Below are positions 9,420-17,451 of a stretch of 43,874 bases of DNA, one piece after another. Position numbers and translations under genes: made by a program. Numbering within the stretch: the stretch's first letter is position 1; each line of letters starts with the position of its first letter. The DNA is taken from NCBI GenBank assembly GCA_903864435.1, contig CAIPFY010000358.1:1-43874 (forward strand), in the 5' to 3' direction. The notes under the pieces are model-generated. The model ran no database searches and was not told where the DNA came from. It saw nothing but the letters and a program-made list of their open reading frames with translations. This DNA is from an uncultured Chloroflexota bacterium. GTDB lineage: Bacteria; Chloroflexota; Anaerolineae; Aggregatilineales; Phototrophicaceae.

Positions 9420-10793
9420 ATGACTCTGTGGGGTGGGCGATTTGCCGAACCATCGGATGCGGATTTGCGGGCATTGAACGACAGCATTGATTTCGACAAA
9501 CGCATGTATGCCGAGGACATCGCGGGCAGCATTGCCTATGCACGGGCGATTGCGAACGCAGGCATCATCACAGCCGCCGAAGCCGCTACGCTGGTAGAAG
9601 GGCTACGGCAAGTGCTTGCCGAGTTCGAGGCGGGGACATTTGTGCTACAAGTGGCGGACGAGGATATTCATACGGCTGTCGAACGGCGGCTGACCGAACT
9701 GGTGGGGGCGGTGGGCGGCAAGTTGCACACCGGTCGCAGTCGTAACGATCAGGTGGCAACGGATTTCCGGTTGTGGGTGGCTGGCGCGATTGACCGCACG
9801 GACGCGCTGCTGCGGGCGTTGCAAGAGGCGCTGATCGCCAAAGCCGAACCGAATCTTGAAACGCTGATGCCCGGTTATACGCATGTGCAGCCGGCGCAGC
9901 CGATTACCGTCGCGCACTGGCTGATGAGCTTTTTCTGGATGCTGGCGCGTGACCGCAGCCGCTTGCAGGATGCCAAGCGGCGCTTGCTGGTGTCGCCGCT
10001 GGGGGCGGGGGCGCTGGCGGGCACTCCGTTTGCGGTGGATCGGGCGGCGCTGGCGGCGGAACTGGGATTCACATCGGTCAGCCAGAATAGTCTGGACGCG
10101 GTGAGTGACCGCGATTTTGCGGCGGAACTGCTGTTTTGCCTCGCACTGGCGGGGACGCACCTCAGCCGGTTGGCGGAAGATGTGATTTTCTACAGCAACC
10201 CGCTGTTCGGGTTTATCACGCTGAATGATCGTTACAGCACGGGTTCGAGCCTGATGCCGCAGAAGCGCAACGCTGACCCGATGGAACTGGCGCGGGGGAA
10301 GGCGGGGCGCTTGATCGGACGGCTGACGGGATTCCTGACGACGCTGAAGGGGCTGCCGAGTACCTACAACAAAGACCTTCAGGAAGATAAGGAATCGGTC
10401 TTTGATTCGGTGGATACGCTGGATCGGTTGCTACCCGTTATCATCGCCATCGTGGACACACTAAATTTGAACCCTGACCGGATGCGGGCGGCACTGGGCG
10501 AGGATATGCTGGCGACGGATATGGCGGACTATCTGGTGCGGAAGGGGCTACCGTTCCGACAGGCGCATCATGTGGTGGGGCAGGTGGTACGGTTGGCGGC
10601 ACAGGAAGGCGTGGTGATGTCCGCGCTGCCGTTGGAACGGTTGCAGGCGCTCTCGCCATTGTTCAGTGATGATGTGCAGTCCGTGTTTGACTTTGGCGCG
10701 TCGGTGGCGCGTCGGCAGGCGGTGGGGGGGACAGCGCCGGAGGCAGTGCGGGTGCAGATTGAGGCGGCGCGGGCGTGGTTAGGCGCACAATAG
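9420..10793 (+). CDS. argH: Argininosuccinate lyase
   Basis: Cleaves argininosuccinate to arginine and fumarate. The 457-residue protein starts with MTLWGGRF, has the HTGRSRNDQVATD loop and the fumarase/aspartase superfamily signature GSSLMPQKRN at 275-284, whose serine is the catalytic base. AGGAAG lies upstream of the ATG. It is separated from argG by 102 bases that include a terminator, so read-through or an unseen promoter must drive it. The N-acetylglutamate-synthase-fused C-terminal extension found in some species is absent. Confidence 0.97.
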   Translation: MTLWGGRFAEPSDADLRALNDSIDFDKRMYAEDIAGSIAYARAIANAGIITAAEAATLVEGLRQVLAEFEAGTFVLQVADEDIHTAVERRLTELVGAVGGKLHTGRSRNDQVATDFRLWVAGAIDRTDALLRALQEALIAKAEPNLETLMPGYTHVQPAQPITVAHWLMSFFWMLARDRSRLQDAKRRLLVSPLGAGALAGTPFAVDRAALAAELGFTSVSQNSLDAVSDRDFAAELLFCLALAGTHLSRLAEDVIFYSNPLFGFITLNDRYSTGSSLMPQKRNADPMELARGKAGRLIGRLTGFLTTLKGLPSTYNKDLQEDKESVFDSVDTLDRLLPVIIAIVDTLNLNPDRMRAALGEDMLATDMADYLVRKGLPFRQAHHVVGQVVRLAAQEGVVMSALPLERLQALSPLFSDDVQSVFDFGASVARRQAVGGTAPEAVRVQIEAARAWLGAQ

Positions 10794-10804
10794 GATGAAT
10801 TGTT

Positions 10805-10848
10805 GTGCAAGTTGCTTAATTGTGTTCGGCAACCTGCACGAACTTTTC
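10805..10848 (+). terminator. Possible weak terminator after argH
   Basis: GTGCAAGTTGC (10805-10815) pairs with GCAACCTGCAC (10829-10839) with one mismatch, followed by GAACTTTT. The short T tract makes it a weak candidate. It ends the argH transcript just before the ilv leader promoter. Confidence 0.45.
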
Positions 10849-10866
10849 AAACCTATCCGCTGTTCC

Positions 10867-10895
10867 TTGACAACTTCCATGATCGTCGTTACGCT
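10867..10895 (+). promoter_or_regulatory. Candidate promoter of the ilv-leu leader
   Basis: Perfect -35 box TTGACA (10867-10872), exactly 17 bases, then TACGCT (10890-10895) as a poor -10. Transcription would begin near 10902, about 29 bases before the leader peptide GTG. Confidence 0.6.
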
Positions 10896-10930
10896 ATCTT
10901 CCATTGAGTTTGTTCAAGGTTTTACAAATC

Positions 10931-10999
10931 GTGCATTCCGTTCGCAACCTCGTACTTAGCCTGATTAGCATTGTAATCCTCCTTACGGGTGGGTTATAA
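10931..10999 (+). CDS. ilv-leu leader peptide, 22 codons, rich in Leu/Ile/Val
   Basis: Short frame GTG to TAA. Residues 7-18 read LVLSLISIVILL, and 12 of the 22 codons encode branched-chain residues: six Leu, three Ile and three Val. AAGG lies 11 bases before the GTG. It is followed immediately by a competing antiterminator/terminator pair and then by ilvE. This is the layout of ribosome-stalling attenuation known from enterobacterial ilv and leu operons. Shortage of any of the three charged tRNAs would stall the ribosome within the run and favour read-through. No homology to a named leader is claimed; the call rests on composition, position and the paired RNA structures. Confidence 0.8.
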   Translation: MHSVRNLVLSLISIVILLTGGL

Positions 11000-11000
11000 C

Positions 11001-11065
11001 GGCTTGGGCGGTTGCGGACAGTCAAATGTTAAGCACAAAGCCCCCAAGCTGGGGGCTTTTTGTTT
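11001..11065 (+). terminator. ilv-leu attenuator: antiterminator plus intrinsic terminator 1
   Basis: Terminator: AAAGCCCCC (11037-11045), loop AAGCT, GGGGGCTTT (11051-11059), then more T. Antiterminator: GGCTTGGG (11001-11008) can pair with CCCAAGCT (11043-11050), which takes up part of the terminator 5' arm and all of its loop. The 11001 arm begins one base after the leader stop codon at 10997-10999, so a ribosome finishing the peptide would cover it and let the terminator form, while one stalled at the Leu/Ile/Val run would leave it free. Confidence 0.8.
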
Positions 11066-11080
11066 GAGGGTGAATCCGGT

Positions 11081-11209
11081 ATGTGTACACAGTGGGCAAC
11101 AACTTTTAACCAGCGCCGCGCCAGTCGAATGACGCAGACGATGGCCTGTGCCATGCCTGCTTACCCTCAGTACCATTTATGGACTGAAGAAGCGCCTTCC
11201 ACCGCCTAA
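11081..11209 (+). CDS. Possible second leader ORF, 42 codons
   Basis: ATG 11081 to TAA 11207-11209, with GAGGGTG about eight bases upstream. It fills the space between terminator 1 and terminator 2. The predicted peptide (starts MCTQWATTF, ends EEAPSTA) is not rich in branched-chain residues, resembles nothing I know, and may not be translated. Its stop codon lies in the loop of terminator 2, seven bases past that hairpin's 5' arm, so a ribosome terminating here would mask that arm and prevent termination. Function is unproven. Confidence 0.3.
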   Translation: MCTQWATTFNQRRASRMTQTMACAMPAYPQYHLWTEEAPSTA

Positions 11210-11245
11210 CTGTTTGTTGGGCAATTGACCGGAAGGCGTTTTTTT
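11193..11245 (+). terminator. Terminator 2 directly upstream of ilvE
   Basis: CGCCTTCC (11193-11200) pairs with GGAAGGCG (11231-11238), followed by seven T. A smaller inner stem, GCCTAAC with GTTGGGC, can form inside the loop. It sits between the attenuator and the ilvE ribosome site GAGGAG, so transcripts that escape terminator 1 must also pass it. Confidence 0.82.
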
Positions 11246-11270
11246 ATTTTGAGCGATGAGGAGAAACAGT

Positions 11271-12191
11271 ATGACGGCTGAGTGGATATGGAAGAATGGT
11301 GAACTGGTGGCGTGGCAGGATGCCACCGTGCATGTTACGGCACATGCGCTGCACTATGGTTCGAGCGTGTTTGAGGGGGTACGGGCGTATGCCACGCCGC
11401 AGGGGCCGGCGCTGTTCCGGTTGGAACCGCACACCCGCCGCCTGCTGAATTCCGCGAAGATCGCCCGGATGCAGGTTCCCTATACTGCCGAACAGATTAA
11501 TGAGGCCATTATTGAAACCATCCGCCGGAATGGACACGAGTCCTGCTATGTGCGTCCGCTGCTGTATCGCGGGGCGAAAAAGCTGGGCGTGGAAGGCCGT
11601 GAAAACCCCACCGAACTCGTGATTATCACGATGGAATGGGGTCGCTATCTGGGCGCGGAAGCGATTGAGCAGGGCGTGGATGTTCAGGTGAGTTCGTGGC
11701 GGCGCATGGCACCGGATACGGGCGCGTCGCTGGCGAAGATCGGCGGTCAGTATGTGAATAGCCAGCTTATCAGCATGGAAGCGCATGATAACGGCTTTAG
11801 TGAAGGTATCGCGCTGGATTATTCCGGCTCTGTGAGCGAAGGCGCGGGCGAAAATATTTTTGTGGTTCTGAACGGTGTGGTGTATACGCCGGGTGTGGGA
11901 TCGTCTGTCCTGATGGGCATCACGCGGGATAGTGTGATTACGCTGCTGAAGGAACAGGGGCGCGACGTGCGCTTCGAGACGATTTCACGCGATATGCTGT
12001 ACATCGCGGATGAAATCTTCATGACCGGAACTGCCGCCGAGATTACGCCGGTGCGTTCGGTAGATCGGCTGCCGGTGGGCGCAGGTAAGCGAGGCCCGGT
12101 GACGACTGCGGTTCAGGAAGAATTCTTTGCGCTTACGTCCGGTCAGAAATCGGATCGTCATGGTTGGCTGACGCCGGTGCGTCCGGCATAG
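11271..12191 (+). CDS. ilvE: Branched-chain amino acid aminotransferase
   Basis: PLP fold-type IV enzyme that performs the last transamination to Leu, Ile and Val. The 306-residue protein has HALHYGSSVFEGVRAY near 25-40, the PLP lysine K156 in SLAKIGGQYVNS, and the conserved EGAGENIF and MTGTAAEITPV stretches of IlvE. ATG 11271 has GAGGAG seven bases upstream; a frame start at 11256 would overlap that site. It is the first structural gene of the supercluster, behind the attenuated leader, and is followed 50 bases later by ilvB. Confidence 0.96.
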   Translation: MTAEWIWKNGELVAWQDATVHVTAHALHYGSSVFEGVRAYATPQGPALFRLEPHTRRLLNSAKIARMQVPYTAEQINEAIIETIRRNGHESCYVRPLLYRGAKKLGVEGRENPTELVIITMEWGRYLGAEAIEQGVDVQVSSWRRMAPDTGASLAKIGGQYVNSQLISMEAHDNGFSEGIALDYSGSVSEGAGENIFVVLNGVVYTPGVGSSVLMGITRDSVITLLKEQGRDVRFETISRDMLYIADEIFMTGTAAEITPVRSVDRLPVGAGKRGPVTTAVQEEFFALTSGQKSDRHGWLTPVRPA

Positions 12192-12241
12192 CCGAAATGG
12201 GAACTCAAATCGTTCATTGAACGGTAGAAGGAGCTTTGCGA

Positions 12242-13945
12242 ATGTTACTCAGTGGTTCAGAAATCGTGATGGAATGCCTGCTGCGGGAAGGCGTGGATGT
12301 TATTTTCGGTTATCCGGGTGGCGCGATCCTGCCCACTTATGATGCGATGACCAAATACCCGCAAATCCGGCACGTTCTGGTGCGCCATGAGCAGGGTGCG
12401 GCGCACATGGCAGATGGTTATGCACGGGCGACCGGGCGCGTGGGCGTGGCGATTGCCACCAGCGGCCCCGGCGCGACCAATTTGGTGACGGGTATCGCCA
12501 CCGCCATGATGGACTCGTCGCCGATGGTGTGCATCACGGGTCAGGTGCCGCGTGGCACGATTGGTTCGGATGCGTTTCAGGAGTGCGACATTACCGGTAT
12601 CACCATTCCGGTGACGAAGCACAACTATCTGGTGGCTGATGTGCGTGAACTGCCGCATATTATGCGCGAGGCGTTCCATATCGCCCGCACAGGCCGTCCG
12701 GGGCCGGTGTTAATTGACATTCCGAAAGATGTGCAGAACGAGAAGATTGAATTTGTGTATCCAGAAGGCGAAATCAAGCTGCCGGGATACCGTCCGCCCT
12801 CAATCGCTTCGGATGAAGAACTGTCGGCGGCGCTGGAACTGATCCGCAACGCAAAACGCCCGATGATTCTGGCTGGACATGGCATTATGATGTCCGGTGC
12901 GTCGCAGGAATTGCGCGAACTTTCGGAACGGGCGCAGATTCCGGTGAGCCTGACGCTGCTGGGCAAAGGCGCGATGCCGGAAAACCACCCGCTGGTGGTT
13001 GGCATGATGGGGATGCACGGCGCGGCGGCCTGCAACTATGGTATTCAGGAAGCCGACCTGCTGATTGCGCTGGGGATGCGTTTTGATGACCGTGAGACCG
13101 GCAACGTCAAGACCTATTCGCCCAACTCCAAGAAGATACACATTGATATTGATCCCTCCGAGATCAACAAGAACATCAGCGTGGATGTGGGGATCGCCGG
13201 TGATTTGCGGATGGTTCTCTCGCAGATGCTACCTTCAGTTCCTAGCCAGCAGCATCCCGAATGGATTGCGCGCATCCGCGATTGGCAGGAAGACGGCGAC
13301 GAGCGCGACATTGTGCATCATGAAACGACCGGTAAACTGCTGGGCGCGCAGGTGATTAACGACCTGTGGAAGGCGACCGGCGGTGATGCGCTGACCGTGA
13401 GCGACGTGGGACAGCACCAGATGTTGGAAGCGCAGTATTACCCGCACCAGCGTCCGCACACCATGCTCACCAGCGGCGGCCTCGGCACGATGGGCTTTGG
13501 CCTGCCAGCGGCTATCGGCGCGAAGTTTGGCAAGCCGGACGAAGAAGTGTGGGCGATTGTGGGCGATGGTGGTTTCCAGATGACGATGTGCGAACTGGCG
13601 ACTGCCAAGCAGGAAAATGTGAAAGTGAACATCGTCATCCTGAACAATGAATATCTGGGTATGGTGCGCCAGTGGCAGGAGTTCTTCTACGAGGAACGGT
13701 ACCATGCCACGCCGATGTTCAGCCCGGATTTCGTGAAACTGGCGGCTGCTTATGACATTCCGGCGATGCGTGTGACAAGCCGTGACCAGATTGAGGAATC
13801 GGTGAAGTTTGCCCGCAGTCATGAAGGCCCGGTTTTGATCGAGTATGTGATCGAGAAGGAAGAAATTGTGTATCCGATGGTTCCGGCAGGTGCGGATCTG
13901 CACGCGATGCTGCGGCGTCCGAAGCCGGGTGAAGGGACGAAATAA
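12242..13945 (+). CDS. ilvB: Acetolactate synthase, large catalytic subunit
   Basis: TPP/FAD enzyme that condenses two pyruvates to acetolactate, or pyruvate with 2-oxobutyrate to acetohydroxybutyrate. The 568-residue protein carries VIFGYPGGAILP (about 20-31), the TPP glutamate E50 in VRHEQGAAHMADGYARA, and the TPP/Mg motif from GDGG (441) to NNEYLGMVRQWQ (468 on). ATG 12242 has AAGGAG eight bases upstream; a TTG six bases earlier is too close to that site. The small subunit follows after two bases, consistent with an obligate pair. Confidence 0.97.
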   Translation: MLLSGSEIVMECLLREGVDVIFGYPGGAILPTYDAMTKYPQIRHVLVRHEQGAAHMADGYARATGRVGVAIATSGPGATNLVTGIATAMMDSSPMVCITGQVPRGTIGSDAFQECDITGITIPVTKHNYLVADVRELPHIMREAFHIARTGRPGPVLIDIPKDVQNEKIEFVYPEGEIKLPGYRPPSIASDEELSAALELIRNAKRPMILAGHGIMMSGASQELRELSERAQIPVSLTLLGKGAMPENHPLVVGMMGMHGAAACNYGIQEADLLIALGMRFDDRETGNVKTYSPNSKKIHIDIDPSEINKNISVDVGIAGDLRMVLSQMLPSVPSQQHPEWIARIRDWQEDGDERDIVHHETTGKLLGAQVINDLWKATGGDALTVSDVGQHQMLEAQYYPHQRPHTMLTSGGLGTMGFGLPAAIGAKFGKPDEEVWAIVGDGGFQMTMCELATAKQENVKVNIVILNNEYLGMVRQWQEFFYEERYHATPMFSPDFVKLAAAYDIPAMRVTSRDQIEESVKFARSHEGPVLIEYVIEKEEIVYPMVPAGADLHAMLRRPKPGEGTK

Positions 13946-13947
13946 TC

Positions 13948-14517
13948 ATGCCCAATAGCCTGAAGCAAACTCTAGTGGCACTGGTGGAGAACAAGCCGGG
14001 CGTGTTGAACCGCGTTGCCAGCCTGCTGCGCCGCCGTAATTTCAACGTGGACAGCCTGACAGTGGGGCGCACGCACAGCCCGCATATCTCGCGCATGACG
14101 ATTGTGGTGGATGCGGAGAAGGCGAACGGATGGCGTATTGCCTCCAATTTGGTCAAGCTGGTGAATGTGATTGATGTGAAGCTGGTTTCGGAAGAGCCGC
14201 ATATCAGCCGCGATATGGCGCTGATTAAGGTGCGGACAGACGATACCGATTCGCGCAATAATGTGACGCTGATCTGCGAACGCTATCCGGCGCGTATTGT
14301 GGACATCGGCATGAAGGTGGCGATTGTGGAAATTGCCGCGCAGGAAGACATTGTGGAAGCTCTGATTCACGAACTGGAACCGATTGGGATCGTGGAGATG
14401 GTGCGTACCGGCGTGGTAGCGATGGGGCGTGGCGTTCGTATTCTGGATGCGGAAGATTACGAACCGCTGATGAATACGCCGAACCCCAACGGCGATTATC
14501 AGGTGTATGGAGTTTAA
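13948..14517 (+). CDS. ilvN: Acetolactate synthase, small regulatory subunit
   Basis: ACT-domain partner of IlvB that boosts activity and confers feedback inhibition, typically by valine. The 189-residue length is that of a full IlvH/IlvN type. The N-terminal ACT domain reads LVENKPGVLNRVASLLRRRNFNVDSLTVG, given here from residue 11, with the effector-site glycine and following loop intact; a second ACT-like domain starts near residue 85 (ALIKVRTDD). The start ATG follows the ilvB stop by two bases, so translational coupling is likely. Confidence 0.95.
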   Translation: MPNSLKQTLVALVENKPGVLNRVASLLRRRNFNVDSLTVGRTHSPHISRMTIVVDAEKANGWRIASNLVKLVNVIDVKLVSEEPHISRDMALIKVRTDDTDSRNNVTLICERYPARIVDIGMKVAIVEIAAQEDIVEALIHELEPIGIVEMVRTGVVAMGRGVRILDAEDYEPLMNTPNPNGDYQVYGV

Positions 14518-14612
14518 CCCGTGCGGGCGTGAATGCCCCCGGTTGAAACTAAGGCAGTCATTCAACAAGAGATGGGCTGAGCGCCCCTGTATCATTGGAG
14601 CAAAAGAGAGAT

Positions 14613-15635
14613 ATGGCAACGTTGTATTACGATAAAGACGCGGATCTGTCGCTGCTGAACGGCAAGACGATTGCTGTGATCGGCTATGGCAGTCAGGGAC
14701 ACGCCCATGCGCTGAACGCGAAGGACAGCGGCATGAAGGTCATTGTGGGCCTGCATGCGGGCAGCAAGAGCGCCGAAAAAGCGAAGGCGGATGGGCTGGA
14801 AGTGTTTTCGGTAGCGGATGCGACCAAGCAGGCTGATGTGGTGATGGTACTCATCCCGGACACCAAGCAAGCCTCGGTATACGCTTCGGACATTGGCCCG
14901 AACCTGAAGGACGGGGCGATGCTGATGTTCGCGCACGGCTTCAACATTCACTTTGGCGAGATTAAGCCGCCGACGACAGTGGATGTGACGATGGTCGCGC
15001 CCAAGTCGCCCGGCCACCGCGTCCGCGAAGTGTTCAAGGAAGGCGCGGGTACGCCCGGTCTGGTGGCGGTTCAGCAGGATGCGAGTGGCAAGGCGAAGGC
15101 GCTGGCGCTGGCGTATGCGTGTGCCATCGGTTGCACCCGTGCCGGCGTGATCGAAACCACGTTCAAGGAAGAAACTGAAACCGACCTGTTCGGCGAACAG
15201 ACCATCCTGTGCGGCGGCGTGACGGCGCTGGTACGTGCGGCGTTTGAAACGCTGGTGAAGGCTGGCTATCAGCCGGAAGTGGCCTATTTCGAGTGCATGC
15301 ACGAACTGAAGCTGATCGTTGACCTGATGTATCAGGGCGGCCTGAGCTACATGTGGTACAGCGTGAGCGATACCGCTGAATATGGCGGGTATGTGGTTGG
15401 TGATCTGGTCGAGGGGCTGGTGAAGGAAGAATTCCAGGGCGTTCTGACCCGCATTCAGGATGGCACGTTCGCCCGTGAATGGATTGGCGAGAACAAGAAT
15501 GGTCGCCCGAACTTCACCCCGCGTCGCCAGAAGGAACAGACTCTGCTGATCGAAACGGTCGGCGCTGATCTGCGTGACATGATGACGTTCCTGAATGCCA
15601 AGCGCATTAAGCAGGATTTGCACAGCGGCGGGTAG
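14613..15635 (+). CDS. ilvC: Ketol-acid reductoisomerase (class I)
   Basis: Isomerises and reduces acetolactate or acetohydroxybutyrate to the dihydroxy acid using NAD(P)H and Mg2+. The 340-residue protein has [17 protein letters not shown] at 24-40, HGFNIHFG for the active site, and the metal-binding D190 and E194 in [14 protein letters not shown]. These define the short class I enzyme. ATG 14613 gives the standard [14 protein letters not shown]-terminus; a TTG 18 bases earlier is less likely. The next pathway enzyme, dihydroxy-acid dehydratase (ilvD), is not in the window. Confidence 0.97.
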   Translation: MATLYYDKDADLSLLNGKTIAVIGYGSQGHAHALNAKDSGMKVIVGLHAGSKSAEKAKADGLEVFSVADATKQADVVMVLIPDTKQASVYASDIGPNLKDGAMLMFAHGFNIHFGEIKPPTTVDVTMVAPKSPGHRVREVFKEGAGTPGLVAVQQDASGKAKALALAYACAIGCTRAGVIETTFKEETETDLFGEQTILCGGVTALVRAAFETLVKAGYQPEVAYFECMHELKLIVDLMYQGGLSYMWYSVSDTAEYGGYVVGDLVEGLVKEEFQGVLTRIQDGTFAREWIGENKNGRPNFTPRRQKEQTLLIETVGADLRDMMTFLNAKRIKQDLHSGG

Positions 15636-15674
15636 TGGTTTCGATTGGTTCAACCCGAGAAAGGGGGTGATCGT

Positions 15675-15773
15675 ATGCCTGAAGATGATCTTAGCGACCT
15701 TCAGTCTCATCCGTTTTGTCGTGCGTTGATGTCTCAACAGGAAGGATCACCCAAAAATGTCTGCACAGATTGA
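15675..15773 (+). CDS. Possible small ORF (32 codons) overlapping the leuA start
   Basis: ATG 15675 to TGA 15771-15773; the last 17 bases overlap leuA in another frame. Its ribosome site, AGAAAGGGGGTGATC, is one mismatch from the full complement of a typical 16S rRNA 3' end and is far stronger than that of leuA. GGGTGATC (15665-15672) within that site can pair with GATCACCC (15745-15752) just before the leuA ATG. The peptide (starts [10 protein letters not shown]) has only three Leu and resembles nothing I recognise. It may act in cis, coupling leuA translation to its own. Confidence 0.4.
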   Translation: MPEDDLSDLQSHPFCRALMSQQEGSPKNVCTD

Positions 15774-17373
15774 TCACAACCGTGTATTTGTTTTTGATAC
15801 CACGCTGCGCGACGGAGAACAAAGCCCCGGCGCGACACTAACGAGCGCCGAAAAGCTGGAAATCGCCCGACAGTTAGCGCGGTTGGGCGTGGACATCATC
15901 GAAGCCGGTTTCCCGGCTGCTTCCCCGGACGATCTGGCGGCGGTGCAGCGCATCGCCCGCGAGGTGGGTACGGCGGATGGGCCGGTGATCTGCGGGTTGG
16001 CGCGTGCGGTGGAGCGCGATATTCGGACTTGCTGGGAAGGCGTGAAGGATGCGGCGAAACCGCGCATTCACACCTTCCTCGGCACGTCGGATATTCACCT
16101 GAAGTATCAGACGGGAATCACCCGCGAACAGGCGTTGGATGTTATCCGCAAGTCGGTCACACTGGCGCGTAGCCTGTGTCCCGATGTGGAATTCAGCCCG
16201 ATGGACGCGGGGCGTACCGATCCGCAGTTTCTGGTTGAAGTGTGTGCGCTGGCAGTCGAATGCGGCGCGACCACGCTCAACATCCCCGATACGGTGGGTT
16301 ATGTGACTCCGGCGGAGTGGGGTGAAACGATCGCCAGCCTGATCGCTGAAACCCCCGGCGCGGGGCCAGGCAGCGGCGTGGTCTGGTCGGTACACTGCCA
16401 TAATGATCTCGGTCTGGCGACGGCAAACTCGCTGGCTGGCATCATGGGCGGGGCGCGGCAGGTGGAAGTGACGATCAACGGGATTGGCGAACGCGCCGGC
16501 AACACCAGCCTCGAAGAAGTGGTGATGGCGCTACAGACTCGCTCGAAATACTATGATCTGCACACCCAGATCAATACCCGCGAAATCATGAAAACTAGCC
16601 GACTGGTGAGCAACTACACTGGCATGAACGTTCAGCCTAACAAGGCGGTCGTGGGTGCAAATGCTTTTGCTCATGAAGCCGGTATCCATCAGGACGGGGT
16701 GCTGAAGAACGCCAGCACGTATGAGATTATGACCCCCGACAGTGTGGGGTTGACCCAGAGCCGTCTGGTGCTGGGCAAGCACAGCGGACGCCACGCTTTG
16801 AAAGCCCGTTTGAGTGAGCTGGGCTACAACGTGGAAGGGGATGCGCTTAATCAGGTGTTCGCCCGTTTCAAGGACTTGGCAGATGCCAAGAAAACGGTCA
16901 CGGATGCCGATCTGGAAGCGTTAATTGCGGACGAATTTCATGGGCCGGAAGACCTGTACAGCCTTGAAGCGGTACAAGTGACGTGCGGTACAATGGGGAT
17001 GCCCACCGCAACGGCAAGACTGCACCACACCAGCACTGGCGAAACCTTCGTGTATGCCGCAGTGGGGACGGGGCCGGTGGATGCTTGCTATAAAGCGGTG
17101 GATGCCATTGTGAAAGCGCCGAACACGCTGATCGAATACAGCGTCCACAGCGTCACCGAAGGCATTGACGCGCTGGGTGAGGTAACGGTACGTATCTCGC
17201 CGAGCGCCGATGATAAGCGTTCGTTTGGCGGGTATGGCGCAGATCGAGATGTGGTGGTCGCCAGCGTGAAAGCGTATCTGGCGGCTGTGAATCGCATGGT
17301 TGCAGTGATGGGGCTGGCCGGACAGAAGCCCGAAGGGGATTCGGCTACGGTTGGCGTTCAGCACGCGGAATAA
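15757..17373 (+). CDS. leuA: 2-isopropylmalate synthase
   Basis: Condenses 2-oxoisovalerate with acetyl-CoA, the committed step of leucine synthesis. The 538-residue protein opens with [21 protein letters not shown] (catalytic TIM barrel), has the metal-binding HCHND at 213-217 and [13 protein letters not shown]. It ends with the C-terminal LeuA regulatory domain (from about residue 400) that usually binds leucine, so feedback inhibition is expected. AGGAAGG lies upstream of the ATG but with wide spacing, so the overlapping upstream frame may help initiation. Distinct from the CimA paralogue 3.8 kb downstream. Confidence 0.96.
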   Translation: MSAQIDHNRVFVFDTTLRDGEQSPGATLTSAEKLEIARQLARLGVDIIEAGFPAASPDDLAAVQRIAREVGTADGPVICGLARAVERDIRTCWEGVKDAAKPRIHTFLGTSDIHLKYQTGITREQALDVIRKSVTLARSLCPDVEFSPMDAGRTDPQFLVEVCALAVECGATTLNIPDTVGYVTPAEWGETIASLIAETPGAGPGSGVVWSVHCHNDLGLATANSLAGIMGGARQVEVTINGIGERAGNTSLEEVVMALQTRSKYYDLHTQINTREIMKTSRLVSNYTGMNVQPNKAVVGANAFAHEAGIHQDGVLKNASTYEIMTPDSVGLTQSRLVLGKHSGRHALKARLSELGYNVEGDALNQVFARFKDLADAKKTVTDADLEALIADEFHGPEDLYSLEAVQVTCGTMGMPTATARLHHTSTGETFVYAAVGTGPVDACYKAVDAIVKAPNTLIEYSVHSVTEGIDALGEVTVRISPSADDKRSFGGYGADRDVVVASVKAYLAAVNRMVAVMGLAGQKPEGDSATVGVQHAE

Positions 17374-17389
17374 TTTGACGTTGTGTTCG

Positions 17390-17418
17390 CCGGGGGCGCT
17401 GCAAAAAGTGACCCCCGG
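17390..17418 (+). other. Stem-loop between leuA and leuC
   Basis: CCGGGGG (17390-17396) pairs with CCCCCGG (17412-17418) across a 15-base loop. No T tract follows, so it is not a normal terminator; it may stabilise mRNA ends between leuA and leuC. Confidence 0.5.
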
Positions 17419-17451
17419 TGTTCGTGATAGCCGATATGGGATAAGGATCGT

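Noticed and set aside
10879-10959. ATG-started 26-codon frame near the ilv promoter
   Set aside because: Its ATG lies between the -35 and -10 boxes, so it would not be transcribed from that promoter, and its codons are not amino-acid biased.
11066-11083. AGGGTGAATCCGGT looks a little like a T-box core
   Set aside because: The match is partial and it follows rather than precedes the terminator. No stem I or specifier loop was found; leader-peptide attenuation explains the region better.
13972-15737. Long minus-strand reading frames opposite ilvN and ilvC
   Set aside because: They are antisense to clear ilv genes, rich in His and Arg, and lack ribosome sites or known motifs. They are by-products of codon use in the real genes.
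17374-17451. Terminator between leuA and leuC
   Set aside because: The stem at 17390-17418 is strong, but no T tract follows and both genes are in one pathway.
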